Positions 1-5,674 of a DNA stretch of 5,674 nucleotides are shown piece by piece (the stretch's first letter is position 1; each line of letters starts with the position of its first letter). A program made the translations under genes and the position numbers. Location: NCBI GenBank assembly GCA_021784265.1, contig JAJXTA010000227.1, forward strand, positions 1 to 5,674. The letters are read 5' to 3'. The DNA comes from a bacterium. Lineage in GTDB: Bacteria > Verrucomicrobiota > Verrucomicrobiia > Limisphaerales > J093. The notes under the pieces are model-generated. The model did not search any database, was not told the origin of the DNA, and worked only from the letters and a program-made list of their open reading frames with translations.

Positions 1-17
1 CCCCGGGGCACGGCGCG

Positions 18-47
18 TGACGTGTTTAGAATGTAACTTGACGTGTT
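18..47 (+). repeat. Direct repeat TGACGTGTT x2, 21-bp period (possible operator)
   Basis: The nonamer TGACGTGTT occurs at 18-26 and again at 39-47, exactly 21 bp apart, which is two helical turns. A shorter partial copy, TGACGG, lies at 55-60. A TAGAAT hexamer that matches the sigma-70 -10 consensus at five of six positions sits between the copies at 27-32, but I see no good -35 at 16-18 bp spacing. Tandem half-sites on one face of the helix are typical of AraC-family operators, and an AraC-family gene lies about 1.25 kb downstream. That this is its binding site is inference. It could also be a chance repeat or part of an upstream element cut by the window edge. Confidence 0.35.
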
Positions 48-87
48 CTGCTAGTGACGGAGCTTTCCCTCGGAGTATCGTAACACC

Positions 88-1205
<1,118 letters not shown>

Positions 1206-1301
1206 TCTCCCGCCGCCTCGCCCCGGCGATAAATGCAAACGCGGAGGAAACAGGAAGCCACCACGCCAGCCGGCGGCTTGAACGGAGGACGCTCTTGAAT
1301 C

Positions 1302-2390
1302 ATGACGGACCAACTACGCATTTCGCCCGCCTGGGCACAGCGGTTTGAGGAGCAACACATCCACCTGCCGGCCTTATTGCGACGAGCGGGACTGCCATCG
1401 GGGCTTTTCCAGCAGGAAAAGGTTCATGTCACCACCGCGCAACTGTTCGCCCTCTGGCGGGCCGTTGCCGAAATGAGCCCAGATCCCGCCATCGGCCTAA
1501 ACCTCGGCGCCGAAACACGCATGGAGCGCTCCCATCCCGCGGCGATCGCCGTCATGTGCAGCCGCACCTTTGGCGATGCTCTGGAGCGGCTCGGCCGATA
1601 CAAAAAGCTGACTTGCCCGGAAGAAATGCGCGTCCACAGAAAGGCCGAAGAAGCCGCGGTGGAGTTCTTCTATGTGGAAGCCACCGAGCCTCAACCCGAG
1701 GTGCTCGTGGACATGGTCTTGGCCTGGATTCTGGCCGTCGGACAGCGGGGCACCGGCACCCGACTCGCACCGTTGCGCCTGGAATTGACCCGGCGCGCGG
1801 CGCCTCGCGAACTGCTTGAGCGACACTTCGGTTGCCGGGTGCGCCTCAAGGCCAACCGCAATGCCCTGGTGTTTCGGGCCTCTGATCTTGGTCGTCCGTT
1901 CGTCACTCACAACGAGGAGCTGCTAACGGTGATCGGGACGCATCTGGACTCGGAACTAGCGGCCCAGAAGACGAGCCAGAACGTTGGCGACCAGGTGAAG
2001 GACGCACTTCGGCACTCCCTCGCCGGCAAGCGCCCCTCATTGCAACATGTCGCGCAAGAACTTGGCCTGGGCCTTCGCACCCTCCAGCGGCGCCTGGCCG
2101 ACGCCGACATCTCTTTCCAGCAGCTCCTCGAAGACACCAGGCGCGAACTGGCACATCGCTACCTCAAACACGGCACCGTGGAATTGAACGAGGCCGCCTT
2201 CTTACTGGGCTTCGAAGATGCCAACTCCTTTTTTCGCGCGTTCCAGGTATGGGAAGGAACGTCACCGGGCGAATGGCGATCCCGGTACCGCGCGGAGGCC
2301 GGCGCGGGTAACGCTTCAGGGCATAAGGCGAAGAACAAGAACATGCAGCCCCGTACGCGGGAGTCACGGGAGATCGACGCAATTCCATGA
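1302..2390 (+). CDS. AraC-family transcriptional regulator, PF12625-type N-terminal domain
   Basis: This 362-aa DNA-binding regulator has the two-part layout of the OruR/ArgR-like AraC branch. Residues about 8-205 resemble the 'arabinose-binding domain of AraC regulators' family (PF12625), which senses a ligand; the AWAQRFEEQHIHLPALLRRAGL opening and a later GLNLG are typical. Residues about 230-330 are the AraC/XylS DNA-binding domain. Its first helix-turn-helix is near 246-267 (HVAQELGLGLRTLQRRL). The second is near 294-326 and has the family signature LLGFEDANSFFRAFQVWEGTSPGEWR. A basic, probably disordered tail of about 32 residues follows. GGAGG at 1284-1288 lies 13 nt before the ATG, rather far. 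The 96-bp gap to the reductase holds a 5-bp stem (1211-1215/1224-1228) without a T-run, so readthrough is possible. The stop overlaps the esterase start. Control of reductase and esterase is inferred. Confidence 0.93.
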   Translation: MTDQLRISPAWAQRFEEQHIHLPALLRRAGLPSGLFQQEKVHVTTAQLFALWRAVAEMSPDPAIGLNLGAETRMERSHPAAIAVMCSRTFGDALERLGRYKKLTCPEEMRVHRKAEEAAVEFFYVEATEPQPEVLVDMVLAWILAVGQRGTGTRLAPLRLELTRRAAPRELLERHFGCRVRLKANRNALVFRASDLGRPFVTHNEELLTVIGTHLDSELAAQKTSQNVGDQVKDALRHSLAGKRPSLQHVAQELGLGLRTLQRRLADADISFQQLLEDTRRELAHRYLKHGTVELNEAAFLLGFEDANSFFRAFQVWEGTSPGEWRSRYRAEAGAGNASGHKAKNKNMQPRTRESREIDAIP

Positions 2391-4078
2391 ATACACATGA
2401 TCGAAAGGGTTTCACCGCACTTGGGCTGGCCGCCGCCATCCTTTTGACGGCAACGAGCGCCCAGGAAACCAAAAGCGAGCCGGAGAAGGGGTCCCCGCCC
2501 GCCACGTCGGGAACGGTTGCCACCGTTGGCGCGACCGAAGCACCGACGGCTCGCACCGCATCCGGAATCGTGCGCGGCGTGACCGAAGGCACGGTAGCCA
2601 GCTTCAAGGGGATTCCCTATGCCGCCGCTCCGGTCGGCAGCCTTCGTTGGCGCCCGCCCCAACCGATGCCGCCGTGGGAAGGCGAGCGAGATGCCAGCAA
2701 GTTCGGCGCCGATTGTGCGCAGCGCGGCTTTGGTCCCGGCACTGCCTCCGTTCGAGAGGGGTCCTCCGAAGCCTGCCTGTTTCTCAACGTGTGGAAACCT
2801 GCCGGAGCCCGTCCGGGAGCAACCCTGCCCGTCATGGTGTGGATCCACGGCGGTGCCTTCGTGTTCGGCAGCGGCTCCCTTCCCGACTCTTCGAGTGTCC
2901 AATTCGCCAAGCAAGGTGTCATTCTGGTCGCCATCAACTACCGCCTGGGGCGCCTCGGCTTCTTCGCGTTCCCCGCGTTGAGCAAGGAGCACCCGGAAGA
3001 GCCAAAGGGAAATTATGCTTACATGGACCAAATTGCCGCCCTCAAGTGGGTGCGGCAGAACATCGCCGCGTTCGGAGGCGACCCCAAAAACGTCACCATC
3101 TTCGGCGAGTCTGCCGGTGGGGTCTCGGTCCATTCACTGCTGACGATCCCCGAAGCGCAAGGCCTTTTTGCTAAGGCGATCAGCGAGTCGGGTGGGGGTC
3201 GGGACGGCGTTTTGACCGGTAGGCCGATACGTCGAGAGAACGCGGATCGATTCTACCCCGTTTCAGCGGAGACGATCGGGGTAAACTTTGCGCGCAAACA
3301 TGGGATAGAGGGCTCGGACGAAGCCGCACTGGCTAAGCTGCGCGCCCTAAGCGTGGCGGAGATTGTGGACGGGGGCCAGGAAGGCGATGGTCCGGGAGGT
3401 CCGCCTATCTATTCAGGTCCGATCCTGGACGGCAAACTGGTCGTAGAAACTGCCGCGAGCGCATACAAAGCAGGTAGGGTGAGACGCGTGCCGCTCATAA
3501 TCGGGTCGAATAGTGCGGAAGTGCCGGCGGGGTTCGTCAATGCCACTTCGAAGGACGAACTCCTGACTCAGTTCGCGAACGTGAGGAGCGAGCTGAGTGC
3601 GGTTTACGATCCGAGCGGCACCAATGATTTCGCCAGGATGCTTACGATGGTCAACACGGACAAGGTATGGGCGGAACCGGCCCGGTTCACCGCAAGGGCC
3701 TTCGCCGCGAAGGCGGTACCCGCCTATATCTATCTCTTCTCCTACGTTTCCTCTTCCATGCGCGAGAGGATGCGCTTTGGTGCGGCGCACGGATCTGAAA
3801 TCCCTTACGTGTTCAATAACCTTGGAGGCCGCAACGGAGCTACCGTGGCAACCACCGACCGGCAGGTTGCCAAGCTGATGAACACCTATTGGGCAAACTT
3901 CGCCAGGACCGGGGATCCGAATGGTCCGGGATTGCCGGAATGGCCGCGCTACGCTCCTGGCGAGGAGGAGCTCCTCGAGTTCCAGCCCGATGGTTCGGCG
4001 GTCGGCAAACCTGATCCCAGGAAAGCGAGACTGGATGTGATTGAAAAGGCCGCGGAGGCGAAAGCAAGCATGAACTAG
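2387..4078 (+). CDS. Secreted type-B carboxylesterase
   Basis: This 563-aa serine hydrolase belongs to the type-B carboxylesterase/lipase family (PF00135, alpha/beta-hydrolase fold, includes p-nitrobenzyl esterases). It would hydrolyse carboxylic esters outside the cytoplasm. Residues 1-25 form a signal peptide with a hydrophobic core LGLAAAILL and probable cleavage after Thr-Ser-Ala25. A Pro/Ala/Thr-rich linker reaches about residue 56. The catalytic parts are complete: oxyanion-hole HGGAF (154-158), nucleophile elbow GESAGG with Ser242, acid Glu378 in GSNSAEVPAGF, and His468 in AAHGSEIPYVF. Cys110 and Cys130 (SEACLFLNVW) match the conserved N-terminal disulfide of the family. The acid sits in AEVP rather than the commoner DEG. 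The ATG overlaps the regulator stop by 4 bp (ATGA), and only a weak GGGAG (2368-2372) precedes it, which suggests translational coupling. Substrate unknown. Confidence 0.95.
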   Translation: MNTHDRKGFTALGLAAAILLTATSAQETKSEPEKGSPPATSGTVATVGATEAPTARTASGIVRGVTEGTVASFKGIPYAAAPVGSLRWRPPQPMPPWEGERDASKFGADCAQRGFGPGTASVREGSSEACLFLNVWKPAGARPGATLPVMVWIHGGAFVFGSGSLPDSSSVQFAKQGVILVAINYRLGRLGFFAFPALSKEHPEEPKGNYAYMDQIAALKWVRQNIAAFGGDPKNVTIFGESAGGVSVHSLLTIPEAQGLFAKAISESGGGRDGVLTGRPIRRENADRFYPVSAETIGVNFARKHGIEGSDEAALAKLRALSVAEIVDGGQEGDGPGGPPIYSGPILDGKLVVETAASAYKAGRVRRVPLIIGSNSAEVPAGFVNATSKDELLTQFANVRSELSAVYDPSGTNDFARMLTMVNTDKVWAEPARFTARAFAAKAVPAYIYLFSYVSSSMRERMRFGAAHGSEIPYVFNNLGGRNGATVATTDRQVAKLMNTYWANFARTGDPNGPGLPEWPRYAPGEEELLEFQPDGSAVGKPDPRKARLDVIEKAAEAKASMN

Positions 4079-4121
4079 CAGCGTCTAAGAGCGGGCTCGG
4101 TGGCAGAAGGCGCGGGTCAAA

Positions 4122-4224
4122 GCGGCGCGGCCCCGCGGGAGGCAGGCGCGTCCGTTACGCGCCGCGACCGGCGGCGACCCGAGACGGAGCCTCGAAACTT
4201 GGCGCCGCCGGTCGTCTGCCTGCC
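4122..4224. repeat. Cluster of nested inverted repeats (stem-loop region)
   Basis: Several perfect inverted repeats lie here. The longest is 12 bp: CGACCGGCGGCG at 4165-4176 and its reverse complement at 4203-4214, with a 26-nt loop that holds a smaller CGAG/CTCG pair (4180-4183/4191-4194). Around it, GGCAGGC at 4141-4147 pairs with GCCTGCC at 4218-4224, giving a nested outer stem. A compact hairpin, GGCGCG (4145-4150), 7-nt loop, CGCGCC (4158-4163), and an 8-bp pair, 4122-4129 with 4158-4165, compete with that fold. It could be a Rho-independent-like end structure lacking a U-tract, a palindromic intergenic repeat, or a structured RNA. GC richness raises the chance background, so function is unproven. 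Confidence 0.5.
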
Positions 4225-4346
4225 GCCGGACCGCGTGGCTGGCGTGGGGGTGGGCGACCGGAGGGAGTGGCGCAAGGAGCGGCCCGAACCGGAGCCGGCA
4301 CCGGGTGCGGCGCGCCGGGCTGGGGGGATTGCTCCGTTGACAGCCC

Positions 4347-4372
4347 GGGGGCGCGCAGGCAGCCTTGCCCCC
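4347..4372. repeat. Short inverted repeat GGGGGC/GCCCCC
   Basis: GGGGGC at 4347-4352 and GCCCCC at 4367-4372 form a perfect 6-bp stem; the 14-nt loop contains a further AGG/CCT pair (4357-4359/4363-4365). It lies just after the TTGACA at 4337-4342 and about 35 bp before the first candidate ATG of the last gene (4408). No T-run follows. It may be an operator-like site or a chance result of GC-rich sequence. Confidence 0.25.
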
Positions 4373-4428
4373 ACCACCGAGGCGGCGTGTTGTGGCGCTT
4401 CCGTGGGATGGAATGTTTTCGACCGGCT

Positions 4429-5674
4429 ATGCGTAACGGCACATCACGCGCTCCACGAAGGCCCCCGCCGCACGGGCCGAACCAGGCCGCGGTTCGGGGT
4501 CGCGCCCGCGTCGGCGCGGGCCGCCACCGACTGGCGGCGGTCTTCGCCCTAGCGGGCTTGGCCTGGGCCACGATCCGGGTCGCGGGAGGGCCGAACCTCT
4601 TGACCAACCCCGGCTTCGAAGACCGGACCGGCCCGCCGGAGGCGGTGCCGGGCTGGGTGATGCGGGCCGACGGTCCGCCGGGCGCCCGGATTACCGACCG
4701 GGAGGCGCATGGGGGGCGGGAGTGCGTGGCGATCCCGGGGCGGGCCGCCCTCGAGCAGCAGGTGAGCAAGCTCACACCCGGGGCGTACCTGGTCCGGGGC
4801 TGGGTGAAGTCGGAGGCGACGCAGGCGGTCACGCTGCTCGTGCAAGACATTAGCCGGCCTTGGGCGGCCTATAGCTGCACCGAAGTGACGGTGCCGCAAG
4901 GCCAATGGACGCAAGTCAGCGCCTTTTGCCCGTTGAACCAGGCGGGCAGCCTCACCGTGACGGTGGGCGGGATGTCAGCGGAGTTCCGCGCCTATCACGG
5001 GGCGGGGGCCGAGATGGCCGCCCCGATCCTGGCCGACGACTTCGAGCTGATCCGTTACGAACCACCCACAGCCCCGCAGCTCGCCCTCTGGGACGCGCCC
5101 AAGGGTGCGGCGGGGAACCTGGATTGGCCGGCCCGAGGCCGGTGGACCAACGTGGCGGCCACCGCCCATCCGTTCGCCGGGACGGCGGTCTTCCAGAGCC
5201 GGAGCTTGGTCGGGGTGGTCCAGCCGCGCGATGGCAGTCTGGTGCTCTACGGCCTCCAAGGGTCGGCGCTGAGCCCGCGCGCCGTGCTGGCGCCTTCGCC
5301 GGTCTGGACCGGGGCAACCTGCGAGTTGGTCTTGGTGGACGGGCGGGTGGGCCTGCGGGTGGTGAGCGAGGGCGGTGGACGGTCGTACACGGCCTGGCTC
5401 TCAGCCTCCGGCGTGGTGCGTCTCGACGCCGAACACGTGCCGCGGTTTGCGCTCACGGACTGCTCGCTGGCCCACGTGATCCTCCCCTCCTTCGTGGGCA
5501 CCGATTTGTGTTATGACGCGCGGAGGTTGGCGGGCGCCCACGTCAGCCTGCCCTCCACCCAATGGCTGGTCGGCTTGGGGGCGGGGCAGGACCACGCGTT
5601 GGTGGCGGTTTGGGACTCGGATCGGCAGGCGGTCTCGCTGGGGTTAACGGGCGCGGGGGCAACGCGCCGCATCG
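4429..5674 (+). CDS. Exported protein with CBM4/9-like N-terminal domain, 3' end outside window
   Basis: A frame without stop runs from here to the window edge: 415 codons, 3' end missing. Residues 35-54 (LAAVFALAGLAWATIRVAGG), after an Arg-rich stretch, look like a signal peptide or membrane anchor. Next comes NLLTNPGFE (56-64), then PGW (Trp76), HGGRECVAI, a LTPGAYLVRGWVKS strand and a closing ADDFELIRYEP (to 212). This is the usual order of CBM4/9-like galactose-binding-type beta-sandwich domains, which often bind glycans in secreted enzymes. Cys150 and Cys167 could form a disulfide. From about 213 on the sequence is beta-rich in appearance, with Trp/Gly-rich segments, and I do not recognise it. 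No catalytic motif is visible, so the activity is unknown. The start is uncertain: ATG 4408 (+7 residues) is equally possible, and neither has a good ribosome binding site. Third codon positions are more GC-rich than in the preceding genes. Confidence 0.78.
   Translation, partial: MRNGTSRAPRRPPPHGPNQAAVRGRARVGAGRHRLAAVFALAGLAWATIRVAGGPNLLTNPGFEDRTGPPEAVPGWVMRADGPPGARITDREAHGGRECVAIPGRAALEQQVSKLTPGAYLVRGWVKSEATQAVTLLVQDISRPWAAYSCTEVTVPQGQWTQVSAFCPLNQAGSLTVTVGGMSAEFRAYHGAGAEMAAPILADDFELIRYEPPTAPQLALWDAPKGAAGNLDWPARGRWTNVAATAHPFAGTAVFQSRSLVGVVQPRDGSLVLYGLQGSALSPRAVLAPSPVWTGATCELVLVDGRVGLRVVSEGGGRSYTAWLSASGVVRLDAEHVPRFALTDCSLAHVILPSFVGTDLCYDARRLAGAHVSLPSTQWLVGLGAGQDHALVAVWDSDRQAVSLGLTGAGATRRI

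Larger units (their letters stand above)
4079..4428. other. GC-rich spacer without a convincing gene
   Basis: The 350 bp between the esterase stop and the likely start of the last gene is very GC-rich and rich in inverted repeats. One + strand frame stays open from the esterase tail into the last gene, and another (GTG 4100 to 4552) is also open. Both translate into Arg/Gly/Ala/Pro-rich low-complexity sequence without domain-like features, as expected when high GC makes stops rare. A TTGACA at 4337-4342 matches a -35 box, but no -10-like sequence follows at 16-18 bp. There is no T-run after any hairpin, so no classical intrinsic terminator is visible. The region may hold the end of the esterase transcript and the promoter of the next gene. 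Confidence 0.6.

Noticed and set aside
1233..1298. 21-codon frame between reductase and regulator
   Set aside because: Very short, no ribosome binding site at a proper distance before its ATG, and no recognisable sequence features.
2159..3133. Long minus-strand open frame of 324 codons opposite the regulator end and the esterase start
   Set aside because: It lies opposite two genes with clear family motifs, and its translation lacks domain-like features. Long antisense frames are common opposite GC-rich codons.
4145..4163. GGCGCG/CGCGCC hairpin as an intrinsic terminator of the esterase transcript
   Set aside because: The stem is only 6 bp, overlaps competing stems, and is followed by GC-rich sequence rather than a T-run.
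4337..4342. TTGACA as the -35 box of a promoter for the last gene
   Set aside because: Nothing resembling a -10 box follows at 16-18 bp; the sequence there is GC-rich.
4100..4552. Plus-strand GTG-started frame of 150 codons across the spacer
   Set aside because: Low-complexity Arg/Gly/Pro/Ala composition and no start signal; it overlaps the signal-peptide region of the last gene in another frame. Absence of stops is expected at this GC content.
4155..4850. Minus-strand frame of 231 codons over the spacer and the last gene's start
   Set aside because: The translation is low-complexity Ala/Arg/Pro with no domain character; it overlaps a better-supported + strand gene.
4905..5516. Plus-strand frame of 203 codons inside the last gene
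   Set aside because: It is out of frame with the CBM-like protein and gives an Arg/Gly/Pro-rich sequence. The overlapping frame has a signal peptide and NPGFE-type domain features and is open over the whole stretch.

Overview
The window carries three complete genes on the + strand (aldo/keto reductase, AraC-family regulator, secreted type-B carboxylesterase), then a GC-rich spacer of about 350 bp with many inverted repeats, then the 5' part of a fourth + strand gene that runs off the right edge. It is bacterial DNA of fairly high GC. The lineage cannot be fixed from the sequence. A secreted protein opening with an NPGFE-type carbohydrate-binding-like domain, with no clear Shine-Dalgarno sequence, would suit Planctomycetota, Verrucomicrobiota or Acidobacteriota, but this is a weak inference.

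Layout. Bases 1-87 look like a control region: a 9-bp direct repeat with exact 21-bp periodicity and a TAGAAT -10-like element. A 33-codon reading frame (88-190) follows, which may be a leader peptide or a gene fragment. The reductase runs from about 210 to 1205 with all four family catalytic residues. After a 96-bp gap comes the AraC-type regulator (1302-2390), whose stop codon overlaps the start codon of the esterase (2387-4078) in an ATGA. From 4079 to about 4428 I see no convincing gene, but there are several stem-forming repeats, including a perfect 12-bp inverted repeat. From about 4429 to the end an uninterrupted frame encodes an exported protein with a CBM4/9-like N-terminal domain followed by a region I do not recognise.

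How the genes may work together. Reductase, regulator and esterase look like a small catabolic or detoxification module. The esterase would act outside the cytoplasm on an ester, the reductase would act on a carbonyl compound in the cytoplasm, and the regulator would control them. The overlap and shared strand are visible; the pathway and substrate are inference. Codon third positions in the last gene are clearly more GC-rich in hand-sampled stretches than in the first three, so the two parts may have different histories. I found no CRISPR array, tRNA, rRNA or recognisable insertion sequence. The gene content is mostly ordinary; the least explained parts are the structured spacer and the unidentified half of the last protein.
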